Of a stretch of 64,000 nt of DNA, positions 8,207 through 16,126 are shown piece after piece. The notes beneath the pieces are model-generated. The model worked only from the letters and a program-made list of their open reading frames with translations, did not search any database and was not told the DNA's origin. The position numbers and the translations under genes are program-made. Each line of letters starts with the position of its first letter. Position 1 is the stretch's first letter. The DNA is from Rubrivirga marina (GTDB lineage Bacteria > Bacteroidota > Rhodothermia > Rhodothermales > Rubricoccaceae): assembly GCF_002283365.1 (NCBI RefSeq), contig NZ_MQWD01000005.1, positions 106,050-170,049 on the forward strand, given 5' to 3'.

Positions 8207-8998
8207 CTAGAGGTTCGGGGCGAGGGGGATGACGACGCCGCCGATGACGGACCACGGGCTCGCGTCGTCGAGGTAGAGCCGGCCGCCGCGGCGGACCTCG
8301 TCGCCCGCGTCCGGGAGACCCGTCAGGTAGTCCAGCAGGACGTACACGCCGACGTCGCGGAGGAAGGAGGCCCCCGGCCGCCCCTCCGGCAGGCCCGCGA
8401 GCGGGTAGCCCGTCGCGGCGAGCTCGAGGTTGAACCGCTGGACGTAGGTGCCGTCGTCGTCGGGCCGGGCGGCCGGGCCGAACTGGTCGACCACGCCGAG
8501 GCCCACGGCGGCCCAGCCGCCGAGCTGTGCCCGCTCCACGAGCGCGAGGTCGAGGGAGACCTCGACCAGCGGGGCGTTCGCAGCCACGGCGCCCTCGCCG
8601 AGCGACTCCGCGCTGTACCCCGTGAACGGGTTCGAGTCGGTGTCGGCGAACGGCGTCCAGAGAACCTGGAGCCCGAGCGACGTCCGGGGCAGCCGCGTCG
8701 GCACGGCGACGGTGGCGACCAGGAGCACCTGGGCGTCGGGGTCCAGCTCGCGGACCTCGCCCGTCGCGAGGTCGCGCACGCGAGGCCCGCCGAAGGCGTT
8801 GCCCGCCGCCACGCTCGGCTCGAACGTGACCGAGGGCGTGCAGAGCAGCCCGCCGCACCCGTCGTCTTGGGCGGCGGATTGGGGGGAGAGCGCCAGGGCG
8901 GCGAGCAGCAGGGCCGCCACGGACCCCCGCCAGCGGGCGGCAAGAGGGGGGGCGAGCGCGGCGCTCGCGCGAGGGGCAGCGTGTAGACGGGCACACAT
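8207..8998 (-). CDS. Secreted, probably outer-membrane-associated protein of unknown function
   Basis: A 263-residue protein with a long N-terminal signal region (Arg/Ala-rich n-region, hydrophobic core ALLLAALALSPQSAAQ) that ends around residue 44. A short Cys loop DGCGGLLC follows, then alternating beta-rich sequence (VLLVATVAVPTRL, VEVSLDLALVERAQL, FNLELAATGYPLAG, YVLLDYLTGL) ending with an aromatic-poor strand. The pattern resembles a small outer-membrane beta-barrel of 10-12 strands. It is 11 bp after the rhodopsin gene, so it is co-transcribed with it. An ATG further in could also serve as the start. No family was recognised. Confidence 0.65.
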   Translation of the reverse strand: MCARLHAAPRASAALAPPLAARWRGSVAALLLAALALSPQSAAQDDGCGGLLCTPSVTFEPSVAAGNAFGGPRVRDLATGEVRELDPDAQVLLVATVAVPTRLPRTSLGLQVLWTPFADTDSNPFTGYSAESLGEGAVAANAPLVEVSLDLALVERAQLGGWAAVGLGVVDQFGPAARPDDDGTYVQRFNLELAATGYPLAGLPEGRPGASFLRDVGVYVLLDYLTGLPDAGDEVRRGGRLYLDDASPWSVIGGVVIPLAPNL

Positions 8999-9009
8999 CG
9001 GGGCGGACG

Positions 9010-9747
9010 TCAGGCGAGGGGGCGGCGCGGGACCGTCGTCCGCTCCGGGACGGCCTCGTCGCCCAAGAACTCACGGTTCCGCATCACGGTCGAGAGCGTG
9101 CTCAGCGCCAGGAACCCGAACCCGACCTTCGCGACGACGTCGAGGACCGTGAACAGCCCGGCCTCCCAGGCGTCGCCGACCACGTCGAGCCCCTCGGGGC
9201 TGAGGATCCAGACGAGCGGGTACATCGTCCACAGGAACACGTGGACGCCCACCAGCCGCCGGAACGCGCCCGCCGACTGGGGGTGGGCCGCGACGGCGCT
9301 CCGCCGGTACGGCCCGAGGAGCATGTAGGCGATGGCGAGGTAGGCCCCGCACGAGACGAGGTACCACGTGATGGCCGTCGCGTCCTCGGGGAGCACGGTC
9401 GCGATGAACCCGGTCCCGATCATGAAGGCGTTGGCCCCGATGAGCTGGGCCGCCAGCACGTTCCGGCTCGACGCGACGAGCGTGAGGTCGAGGAGCAGCA
9501 GCGGCGTCGTCAGGAACCACGTCGCGTAGCGGACCCACGTCGTCCGCGTCCCGTCGGCCGAGACGTAGGCGCCGTACCCCATCGCCATCGTGAGGTAGAG
9601 GGCGAAGGCGACCAGGCAGATGAAGAAGTTCAGCGTGTAGAGGATCTCGCGGGGCCGGTGATCGGCCTTCGCCGCGCCGACCCCGAAGAGCACGGAGCCG
9701 AGCGCCATCGCCGCCGTGCCGATCCAGTACCAAGTCGTCGCAGTCAT
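9010..9747 (-). CDS. Bacteriorhodopsin-family protein with Thr-Thr-Asp motif
   Basis: A 245-residue seven-helix retinal protein of the inner membrane. The retinal lysine is K207 in VLDVVAKVGFGF, with counter-ion D203. Helix C reads RYATWFLTTPLLLLD: R73, then T76, T80 and D87 at the positions of D85, T89 and D96 of bacteriorhodopsin. The proton acceptor Asp is thus Thr, as in halorhodopsins (TSA) and cyanobacterial TSD-type anion pumps, while the cytoplasmic Asp is kept. Retinal-pocket residues W173, Y176, P177 and W180 and the proton-release glutamates E185 and E195 are present. An anion pump or a photosensor is more likely than an H+ pump. It heads a seven-gene run, and a copper-regulon-type operator lies 61 bp upstream. 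No retinal-synthesis gene is recognised in the window. Confidence 0.95.
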   Translation of the reverse strand: MTATTWYWIGTAAMALGSVLFGVGAAKADHRPREILYTLNFFICLVAFALYLTMAMGYGAYVSADGTRTTWVRYATWFLTTPLLLLDLTLVASSRNVLAAQLIGANAFMIGTGFIATVLPEDATAITWYLVSCGAYLAIAYMLLGPYRRSAVAAHPQSAGAFRRLVGVHVFLWTMYPLVWILSPEGLDVVGDAWEAGLFTVLDVVAKVGFGFLALSTLSTVMRNREFLGDEAVPERTTVPRRPLA

Positions 9748-9808
9748 GGGGGAGTGGAGAGGGGAGGCCCATAGCTACTGAGCCCATTCCTGTCGCGTCT
9801 CGTCCTCA

Positions 9809-9828
9809 ACCTGAAAATGCGCTCAGGT
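9809..9828 (-). promoter_or_regulatory. Operator copy a, upstream of rhodopsin operon
   Basis: On the minus strand this reads ACCTGA-GCGCATTT-TCAGGT, a perfect 6-bp inverted repeat around 8 bp, located 61 bp before the rhodopsin start. Seven other copies of the same 20-bp element precede copper genes. Binding by the local CusR-like regulator is inferred. Confidence 0.75.
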
Positions 9829-9864
9829 TGACTTGGATCATGGTTTTCCCGAGCGCGGGTCCTG

Positions 9865-9920
9865 GGCGGCGTCCCCGGCGGCGTCCCCGGCGGCGTCCCC
9901 GGCGGCGTCCCCGGCGGCCC
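9865..9920. repeat. 12-bp tandem repeat, about 4.6 copies
   Basis: The unit GGCGGCGTCCCC is repeated four times without error from 9865 to 9912, with a partial fifth copy. It lies in the intergenic region between the divergently placed rhodopsin promoter and the 3' end of the histidine kinase. Copy number is likely to vary by slippage. The rest of the 9748-10074 gap holds operator copy a and a short hairpin near the kinase end; no gene is recognised in it. Confidence 0.8.
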
Positions 9921-10028
9921 GTTAGCGACCCGTCAGTGGCCTGGCCCGCGCGCTCCATCCCCAGCCCTCACGATGCGCCCCCCCCTCCGGGCGCCCGACG
10001 CCGCGCGCCCGGGCTCCCGCGCGGGACG

Positions 10029-10044
10029 CACCGGCTCGCCGGTG
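10029..10044. terminator. Hairpin after the histidine kinase gene
   Basis: CACCGGC-TC-GCCGGTG forms a 6-7-bp perfect stem 31-46 bp past the kinase stop on the minus strand. There is no T-run, so it is at best a weak or factor-assisted terminator. Confidence 0.35.
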
Positions 10045-10074
10045 GGCGGTCGGGGCGAGACGGGCCAGCGCCGG

Positions 10075-11499
10075 TCAGTCCGACCCGTGCAGGCAGGGGA
10101 GGAGGACCCAGAACGTCGCGCCAAGGCCGGGGCCCGGGCTCGCGCACCCGACCTCCCCGCTGTACCCCTCGACGATGGCCTTGACGATGGCGAGGCCGAG
10201 CCCGCTCCCCGGCTCGGCCTGGACCTCCGGCGTGTCGGCCCGGAAGAACCGGTCGAACAGCCGCTCGCACGTCGCCTCGTCGAACCCGGCGCCCGTGTCC
10301 TCGACCTCCAGCCGCGCCGACCCGTCGACGTGCCCCAGCCGGACCGAGACCCGCCCGCCCGGGGGCGTGTACTTCACCGCGTTCCCCACCAGGTTGTCGA
10401 CGACCTCGGCGAGCGGCCCGGCCTCGGCCGCGAGCCGGACGTCGGGTTCGGCCGACACGTCGAGCGCGAGCCCGCGCGCGGCGGCCTCGGGCCGGAGCCG
10501 CCCGGCACGCTGGCGGACGAGCGCGCCGAGGTCGAGCCGGGCGTCGGGCGTCTTCTCGAGCGACTCGGCCCGGGCGAGGTGGAGGAGGCCCTGGACCGTC
10601 CCCGTCATCTCGGCCACGTCCTCGACGACCCGGCCCAGCGTCTCGCGGTAGGCCTCGGGCTCGCGCTCTCGGCGGAGCGCGACCTCGGCCTCGCTCCGGA
10701 GCGTCGCGAGCGGCGTCAGGAGCTCGTGGGCCGCGTTCGCGGTGAACCGCCGTTCCCTCGCGACCGACGCTTCGAGGCGGGCGAGGAGCCCGTTGAACGT
10801 CTCGGCCAGGTCCGTCAGCTCGTCGCGCGTCTCGAAGTCTGACGGGAGCCGCCCGCCGAGTCGGCCGCCGTCGGCCGCGAGCCGCCCGGCCGCGTCAGTC
10901 AGCACGGCGACCGGGCGGAGCGCCCGACGCGCGAGCCACCACCCGGCCCCCAGCGCGAACAACACGCCGAGCGCCACGCCGAGCGCCAGCGTCCGGCCGA
11001 GGTCGCGGAGCTCGCGGTGCCGGCTCCACTCGACGCCCGAGACCTCGACGTAGCCCGCGAGCGCGCCGGACGGCGCCCGGAGCGGCTCGACGAGCGACCG
11101 GAGCGGCTCGCCCGCCCACTCCCGGCTCGCCCGGAGCGCGTCGCCGCCCTCGGGGAGCGCGACGCCGAGTGGGGGCCGCCCGCGCACGTTCTGGGAGGCG
11201 AAGGCCACGTCGCCGTCGGGCGTCAGCACGCGGACGAACGTCGCGTTCGGCCCGTCTAGCCGCGTCGCGACGGCCGCCGTCGAGGCGAGCGCGCCCGCGT
11301 CGACGCCGCCCTCGCCGACGGCCAGGAGGGGGACGACGGCCTCGAGTTCGTGGTCGAGGTGCCGGTCGAACGAGCGGTGCGCGGCGGCGTGGAACCCGAC
11401 GTAGCAGAACACGGCGAACGCGCTGAGCAGCAGGAGCAGCGTGAGCGCGTACCACAGCGCGAGCCGGGCCGAGATCGGGAGGGGGGGGAGCGGGCTCAT
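10075..11499 (-). CDS. CusS/CzcS-type sensor histidine kinase
   Basis: A 474-residue membrane sensor kinase. TM1 is near residues 14-35, a periplasmic loop of about 130 residues follows, and TM2 is near 168-190. A HAMP linker is followed by the H-box AAHELLTPLATLRSE with phospho-acceptor H258, N-box VVDNLVGNAVKYTPPGG, G1 EDTGAGFDE and G2 GSGLGLAIVKAIV. The architecture is that of heavy-metal sensor kinases. The ATG at 11499 was chosen because it begins just before the arginine that anchors TM1. It follows the response regulator gene by 23 bp in the same operon, which has an operator copy upstream and is flanked by copper genes. Copper sensing is inferred from context. Confidence 0.9.
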   Translation of the reverse strand: MSPLPPLPISARLALWYALTLLLLLSAFAVFCYVGFHAAAHRSFDRHLDHELEAVVPLLAVGEGGVDAGALASTAAVATRLDGPNATFVRVLTPDGDVAFASQNVRGRPPLGVALPEGGDALRASREWAGEPLRSLVEPLRAPSGALAGYVEVSGVEWSRHRELRDLGRTLALGVALGVLFALGAGWWLARRALRPVAVLTDAAGRLAADGGRLGGRLPSDFETRDELTDLAETFNGLLARLEASVARERRFTANAAHELLTPLATLRSEAEVALRREREPEAYRETLGRVVEDVAEMTGTVQGLLHLARAESLEKTPDARLDLGALVRQRAGRLRPEAAARGLALDVSAEPDVRLAAEAGPLAEVVDNLVGNAVKYTPPGGRVSVRLGHVDGSARLEVEDTGAGFDEATCERLFDRFFRADTPEVQAEPGSGLGLAIVKAIVEGYSGEVGCASPGPGLGATFWVLLPCLHGSD

Positions 11500-11522
11500 G
11501 GGGGACGAACGCTCGTCGGCGC

Positions 11523-12248
11523 TCACTCCGCGCCCGGGGCGCCGTCGGCGGGGGCGAGCCGGTAGCCCACGCCCCGGATCGTCTCGATCGACGGAGCGCC
11601 CGAGGCCCCCGACTCCCTCTCGGCGTCGGCGAGCCGCTGGCGGAGCCCGCTGACCGTCACGTCGAGCGCGTTGTCGGTCACGAAGAGCGGGTCGCCCCAG
11701 ACCCGCTCCGCGAGGACCGTCCGCGAGAGGGCCGCGTCGGCGCTCCGCATGAGGACCTCGAGCATGGCGTGCTCCTTGGGGCGGAGGTTGAGGACGGCCT
11801 CGCGGAGCGGCCCGGCCATCGTCACCCTCCGTCGCTCGCCGTCGAGCACGAGGGGGCCGACGGCGACGGTCCGTTTCTGGTCCGAGAGCGGGGGCCGCCG
11901 GAGGAGCGCACGGAGCCGGGCCACGAGCTCCTCGAAGGCGAACGGCTTGGGGAGGTAGTCGTCGGCGCCGGCGTCGAGCCCGGCCACGCGGTGCTCCACG
12001 TCCGAGAGCGCCGTCAGCATCAGGACCGGCTGGTCCTTGCCCGCGGCCCGGACCCGCTCGACGATCGTCTTGCCGTCGCCTCGGGGGAGCCGCCAGTCGA
12101 CGACGAACGCGTCGTAGGCGTTCTCCAGGGCGAGCCGCTCGCCGACCTCGGCGTCGCCGGCCACGTCGACGCGGTACCCCTCCTCCTCGAGCCCGCGGCG
12201 GACGGAGTCGGCGAGGCGCGCCTCGTCTTCGATGAGGAGGACCCACAT
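11523..12248 (-). CDS. OmpR-family response regulator, CusR/CopR-like
   Basis: A 241-residue DNA-binding response regulator. The receiver domain (1-115) begins MWVLLIEDEARLADS with acidic pair E8/D9, phospho-acceptor D51 in VVDWRLPRGDG and the K of DDYLPKPFAF. The winged-helix domain (about 140-230) includes LRPKEHAMLEVLMR, RVWGDPLFVTDNALDVTVSGLRQ and IRGVGYRL. The ATG at 12248 starts the receiver directly; the frame runs 22 codons further upstream without domain content. It is the first gene of its operon and divergent from the DUF2231 operon. Operator copy b lies in the shared intergenic region, 64 bp from this start, so it probably regulates itself and the dispersed operator-bearing operons. 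Confidence 0.92.
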   Translation of the reverse strand: MWVLLIEDEARLADSVRRGLEEEGYRVDVAGDAEVGERLALENAYDAFVVDWRLPRGDGKTIVERVRAAGKDQPVLMLTALSDVEHRVAGLDAGADDYLPKPFAFEELVARLRALLRRPPLSDQKRTVAVGPLVLDGERRRVTMAGPLREAVLNLRPKEHAMLEVLMRSADAALSRTVLAERVWGDPLFVTDNALDVTVSGLRQRLADAERESGASGAPSIETIRGVGYRLAPADGAPGAE

Positions 12249-12312
12249 GGGGGCGTCGGGGGAGGGGAACGGGTCAGGCACGGGATACTCACGGATCGCG
12301 GTGGGGGCGGGC

Positions 12313-12332
12313 ACCTTAACGCCTTTTCAGGT
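12313..12332 (+). promoter_or_regulatory. Operator copy b, between two-component and DUF2231 operons
   Basis: ACCTTA-ACGCCTTT-TCAGGT, 20 bp, lies 64 bp from the response regulator start on one side and 60 bp from the small membrane ORF on the other. The T-rich half faces the plus-strand operon, as in most other copies. Confidence 0.72.
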
Positions 12333-12392
12333 CCCGCTCAGCCCTACCTCAGCCGGCGCCCCGTTTCATGGGCACGCCACCACTCTGCCCCC

Positions 12393-12512
12393 ATGGCCAT
12401 CGCCGTCGCGCTCTACTTCGCCGCCCTCGTCGCCGCCATCGCCGCCGTCGGGCGTGCGCTCGCGCCGCCCGCCGTCCGGGTCCTCGACGCCACCCTCCGC
12501 CTCCCCCGCTGA
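12393..12512 (+). CDS. 39-residue single-TM small protein
   Basis: A short ORF encoding MAIAVALYFAALVAAIAAVG followed by a basic amphipathic tail ending RLPR. It is one hydrophobic helix with a short cytoplasmic or periplasmic tail. It starts 60 bp after operator copy b, and its TGA overlaps the ATG of the DUF2231 gene (TGATG), the arrangement expected of a translated leader gene. No family was recognised. It may help the following membrane protein, or only couple its translation. Confidence 0.6.
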   Translation: MAIAVALYFAALVAAIAAVGRALAPPAVRVLDATLRLPR

Positions 12513-13546
12513 TGCTTCCCGACTGGCTCCCCAACGTCCACCCGCTCGTCGTCCACTTCCCCATCGCGCTCCTCGTCGTGGCTGCGCTTGTGGACGCGGT
12601 CGCCCTCGTCGTCCGGCGGACGTACCCGTGGGTCCGGGCCTCGGCCGTCGGGCTCTACGCGCTCGGCGCGCTCGGGGCCGCGGCCGGGTTCCTCACTGGC
12701 CGCGACGCCTCGGACGAGGTCGACCTCCCGGCCCAGGCGCTCACCACGCTCAACGCCCACGCCGACTGGGCCCTCTACCTCGTGTGGTTCGCCGGGCTCT
12801 ACGCCGCCGTCCGCGTCGCGGCCCTGTGGCTCGACGGGCGGGGCCGGGAGCCGGGTCGGCTCGCCGTCCACGCCCCGCTGGCGGCGCTCGGGCTCGTCGG
12901 GCTGTTCCTCGTCCAGCAGACGGCCGAGCGCGGCGGGCAGATGGTGTACCAGTACGGCGTGGCCGTGGCGGCCGCCCAAGCCGACGCTCCCGGCGGGGGC
13001 GGGATGGGCGACCACTCGGGCATGGTCATGGACGACTCGGTAGCGGACAGCCCGGGCGCCGACGCCCCAGCGGGCCTCCCCGCCCTCGACGTCCTCTCCG
13101 GCGCCCCGCCCGACGGGGCCACGCTCACGGCCGCGCCGGGCCGCCCGGCGTTCGTGGCGACCGGCGGCCCCGTCGGGGACGTGGTGGCCGAGGCCACGCT
13201 CGACCTCTCCGGGTTCACGGGCACGGCCATGCTCGTCCACCACGTCCGCGACGCCCGGAACTACGACTTCCTCGCGCTCGACAAGCCCGCCTCCGGCGAG
13301 GTCATGCTCCGCCAGGGGCGCGTCGAAGACGGCCGCGAGACGACCATGGACGAGGGGGCGGCCCCGCTCGACGGCCCGGCCGAGCTCAAGGCGTACGCCG
13401 TGGGCACCCACTTCCGGGGCTACCTCGGCGGCGAGCAGCTCACGCACCCCCACGGCCCGGCCGCCCCGCCCGGCCGCGTCGGGCTCCGTCTCGACGGCGC
13501 GGGCACGGCCCGCGTCCTCGCGCTCTCGGCGACCCCCGTCGAGTAG
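12512..13546 (+). CDS. DUF2231 membrane protein with C-terminal periplasmic domain
   Basis: A 344-residue protein. The first ~145 residues form four TM helices and match the DUF2231 pattern: PNVHPLVVHFPIALLVVAAL, then GFLTGRDASDEVDLP, LNAHADWALYLVWF and a final helix ending FLVQQTAERGG. The HPLVVHFPIAL His pair suggests heme or metal binding, as proposed for this family. A linker with GMGDHSGMVMDD follows. The C-terminal ~170 residues form a beta-rich domain with VHHVRDARNYDFLALDKP and TLDLSGFTGTAMLV, perhaps a LamG-like sandwich. It lies next to copA and downstream of operator copy b. DUF2231 genes often accompany copper and heme loci; the exact role is unknown. Confidence 0.8.
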   Translation: MLPDWLPNVHPLVVHFPIALLVVAALVDAVALVVRRTYPWVRASAVGLYALGALGAAAGFLTGRDASDEVDLPAQALTTLNAHADWALYLVWFAGLYAAVRVAALWLDGRGREPGRLAVHAPLAALGLVGLFLVQQTAERGGQMVYQYGVAVAAAQADAPGGGGMGDHSGMVMDDSVADSPGADAPAGLPALDVLSGAPPDGATLTAAPGRPAFVATGGPVGDVVAEATLDLSGFTGTAMLVHHVRDARNYDFLALDKPASGEVMLRQGRVEDGRETTMDEGAAPLDGPAELKAYAVGTHFRGYLGGEQLTHPHGPAAPPGRVGLRLDGAGTARVLALSATPVE

Positions 13547-13593
13547 CGCCCCCCTACACCCCTACACCCCGCGGCGCCCCGCCGCCCACGTCC

Positions 13594-13980
13594 ATGCGCG
13601 TCTCCCTGCTCCTCGCTCTCCCCCTCGCCCTCGCCGCGTGTGCCTCCGAGGACCCCCCCGCCGTCCCCGACGCGCCCCCGGGGGCCGCCGTTGAGGACGA
13701 GCTCTCCGTCGACGACGATCTCTCCGCCGAGGACGGCGCCTTGGAGGACGGCTCCCTCGACCCCGGCGACCCGCTCGGGGTCCCCCAGGTTGAGCCGGCC
13801 CGGCCCGCCCCAGCCCCGCCGGTGCCGCCGAGCGAGCGCCCGGAGGCCGCCGAGGACCACCCCGAGGGCGAGCACACGATGGAGGACGGCATGATGATGG
13901 ACGGGGACCACACAATGGACGGCGAGGCCCCCATGGACCACGGCCAGATGGACCATGACCAGATGGACCACGACCAGTGA
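13594..13980 (+). CDS. Met/His-rich lipoprotein, probable periplasmic copper binder
   Basis: A 128-residue lipoprotein. The signal peptide MRVSLLLALPLALAAC ends in a lipobox with Cys16. The middle is acidic and proline-rich, and the last ~40 residues are packed with Met, His and Asp (EGEHTMEDGMMMDGDHTMDG, then MDHGQMDHDQ-type repeats). Such motifs bind Cu(I) and Cu(II) in copper-resistance proteins. The ATG at 13594 begins directly at a signal peptide; the frame is open far upstream, but only as a shadow of the preceding gene. It sits 47 bp after the DUF2231 gene and upstream of operator copy c. Unknown family; role inferred from composition and context. Confidence 0.78.
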   Translation: MRVSLLLALPLALAACASEDPPAVPDAPPGAAVEDELSVDDDLSAEDGALEDGSLDPGDPLGVPQVEPARPAPAPPVPPSERPEAAEDHPEGEHTMEDGMMMDGDHTMDGEAPMDHGQMDHDQMDHDQ

Positions 13981-14021
13981 CGGGGGGGGCGCGGCGTCGC
14001 TTCGCGCCCTCTTCGCGTGCG

Positions 14022-14041
14022 GCCTTAGCGTCTTTTAAGGT
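14022..14041 (+). promoter_or_regulatory. Operator copy c, upstream of copA
   Basis: GCCTTA-GCGTCTTT-TAAGGT lies 60 bp before the multicopper oxidase start codon. One arm position (G for A) deviates from the consensus. Confidence 0.72.
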
Positions 14042-14101
14042 GTGGGGCCGCACTTCCGCACGCACGCCCCGTTAGAGACCCACGACCCACGCCCCATCCT
14101 A

Positions 14102-16024
14102 ATGGACCGCCGACTCTTTATCCGCAACGCCTCCGCCCTCGGCGCCCTCGCGGGCCTGAGCGCGATGACCCCGGCCTGGGCGCGCTCGGCGCTCACCCTC
14201 GGCCCCGCCCGCGTCGAGGGCTTGGCGCCCACGGTCCGGCGCCCCGGCCTCGTCGAGTACGACCTGACGATCGACCGGACCCCCCTCTTGTTCGGCGGCG
14301 AGCGCGGGACGGCCGTCACCATCAACGGCGGCGTGCCGGGCCCGCTCCTCCGGTTCACCGAGGGCGACGAGGCCGTCATCCGCGTCCACAACCGTCTCGA
14401 CGAGATGACGTCGGTCCACTGGCACGGGCTCATCCTCCCCAACGACCAGGACGGCGTCCCCCACGTCAACTTCCCCGGCATCGCGGCACGGTCGACGTTC
14501 GAGTACCGGTACCCCATCCGCCAGTACGGGACCTACTGGTACCACAGCCACTCCGCCTTCCAGGAGCAGCTCGGCCACTACGGCGCGCTGGTGATCGACC
14601 CGGCCGGGCCGGAGCCGTACGCCTTCGACCGCGAGCTGATCGTGGTCTTGTCGGACTGGACGTTCGAGGACCCCCACGACGTGCTCGACAACCTCAAGAA
14701 CCGGGCGAACTACTACAACTACCAGCGGAACACGCTCGGCGACGTCCTGAGCGGCGACGTCAGCCCGTCGAGCTACCTCGCGTGGGAGCGGATGCGGATG
14801 GACCCGACCGACATCTCCGACATCACCGGCGCGACGTACACCTTCCTGATGAACGGGCAGGCCCCCGACCCGGGCTGGAGCGGGCTGTTCCGCCCCGGCG
14901 AGCGCGTTCGGCTCCGGTTCGTCAACGCGAGCGCGCTGACGTTCTACGACGTCCGCATCCCCGGCCTCCCCATGACCGTCGTCCAGGTCAACGGCCAGCA
15001 CGTCCAGCCCGTCGAGACCGACGAGATCCGGATGGGGATCGCCGAGACCTACGACGTCGTCGTCGAGCCCGGCGACCGGGCCTACACCGTCTTCGCCGAG
15101 GCCATGGACCGCTCCGGCTACGCGCGCGGCACGCTGGCGCCGCGCGTCGGCATGACGGCGCCCGTCCCCGAGCGCCGCGAGCGCCCGTCGCTCACCATGA
15201 TGGACATGGGGATGGACCACGGCGCGATGGGCGGCATGGACGGAATGGACCACGGCAGCATGGACATGTCCGGCGGCGCGGCCTCGGGCGGCGCGATGGC
15301 CGGGATGGACCACGGCGCGATGGACATGCCAGCCTCCGACGCCTCGATGGAAGGCATGGACCACTCCGGCATGGCGATGGGCGCCGCCAGCGGCGAGATG
15401 GCGATGCCCGGCGTCGACCGCACCGGCCTCCGCCCGCCAGGCACGATCCCGGAGCCCACGATGCACGGGCCCGACGATCACGGCAAGGCCAACGCGATGG
15501 CGCCCATGCAGACGCGCTCGCGCCTCCACGAGCCCGGCGTCGGGCTGGGCGACGACGGCCGCCGCGTGCTCGTCTACACCGACCTCAAGGCGCTCCACCC
15601 CGAGCCCCGCCGGGCGCCCGACCGCGAGATCGAGCTCCACCTCACCGGCAACATGGAGCGCTACATGTGGGGGATCAACGGGAAGACCTACGCCGAGGAG
15701 CCGCTCATCCCGATGACCCTCGGCGAGCGCTTGCGGCTCACCATGGTCAACGACACCATGATGAACCACCCGATGCACCTCCACGGCATGTGGATGGAGC
15801 TCGAGAACGGGCAGGGCGACTACATCCCGCGCGTCCACACCATCGTCGTCAAGCCCGCCGAGCGGGTCTCGCTCTTGGTCGAGGTCGACGCGCTCGGGCC
15901 GTGGGCCTTCCACTGCCACATCCTCTACCACATGGACCTCGGGATGTTCAGGGTGGCCATGGTCCAGCGCCCCGGCGAGACGCTCCCGCCCGAGCTCGCC
16001 GCCTCGTACGTGCCCCAGGGCTGA
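14102..16024 (+). CDS. copA: CopA-type multicopper oxidase
   Basis: A 640-residue periplasmic copper oxidase that detoxifies Cu(I). The Tat signal reads MDRRLFIRNASALGALAG with cleavage near AWA-RS. Copper-ligand motifs are complete: HWHG in TSVHWHGLILP, HSH in WYHSHSAFQEQ, HPMHLHGMW, and the type 1/3 motif HCHILYHMDLGMF with axial Met. Between the second and third cupredoxin domains (residues about 370-450) is a Met-rich insert with four GMDH(G/S)xM units. The ATG at 14102 puts the twin arginines at residues 3-4. The gene leads an operon with copB and two further genes and has its own operator 60 bp upstream. An 8-9-bp hairpin follows before copB. Confidence 0.96.
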   Translation: MDRRLFIRNASALGALAGLSAMTPAWARSALTLGPARVEGLAPTVRRPGLVEYDLTIDRTPLLFGGERGTAVTINGGVPGPLLRFTEGDEAVIRVHNRLDEMTSVHWHGLILPNDQDGVPHVNFPGIAARSTFEYRYPIRQYGTYWYHSHSAFQEQLGHYGALVIDPAGPEPYAFDRELIVVLSDWTFEDPHDVLDNLKNRANYYNYQRNTLGDVLSGDVSPSSYLAWERMRMDPTDISDITGATYTFLMNGQAPDPGWSGLFRPGERVRLRFVNASALTFYDVRIPGLPMTVVQVNGQHVQPVETDEIRMGIAETYDVVVEPGDRAYTVFAEAMDRSGYARGTLAPRVGMTAPVPERRERPSLTMMDMGMDHGAMGGMDGMDHGSMDMSGGAASGGAMAGMDHGAMDMPASDASMEGMDHSGMAMGAASGEMAMPGVDRTGLRPPGTIPEPTMHGPDDHGKANAMAPMQTRSRLHEPGVGLGDDGRRVLVYTDLKALHPEPRRAPDREIELHLTGNMERYMWGINGKTYAEEPLIPMTLGERLRLTMVNDTMMNHPMHLHGMWMELENGQGDYIPRVHTIVVKPAERVSLLVEVDALGPWAFHCHILYHMDLGMFRVAMVQRPGETLPPELAASYVPQG

Positions 16025-16031
16025 CCGACCC

Positions 16032-16055
16032 GGGCGGCCCCACCTCCGGCCGCCC
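16032..16055. terminator. Intergenic hairpin between copA and copB
   Basis: GGGCGGCC (16032-16039), an 8-nt loop and GGCCGCCC (16048-16055) form a perfect stem that can be extended by one C-G pair. It has no T-run. It may attenuate or process the copA-copB transcript rather than end it. Confidence 0.4.
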
Positions 16056-16126
16056 GACGCCGCCCCCCGACCCTCCGAGCGACGGGGAGGGGGGCGGCCC
16101 CTTCTGCTCCCGATCGACCCTCTCCG

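Noticed and set aside
9010..9747. Rhodopsin as a proton-pumping xanthorhodopsin or proteorhodopsin
   Set aside because: The acceptor Asp is Thr (T76) and helix C is of BR/halorhodopsin type, so an outward proton pump call is not supported.
9865..9920. Tandem GC repeat as a CRISPR or coding repeat
   Set aside because: No spacers, 12-bp unit, and the frames give only short Pro/Arg-rich peptides.
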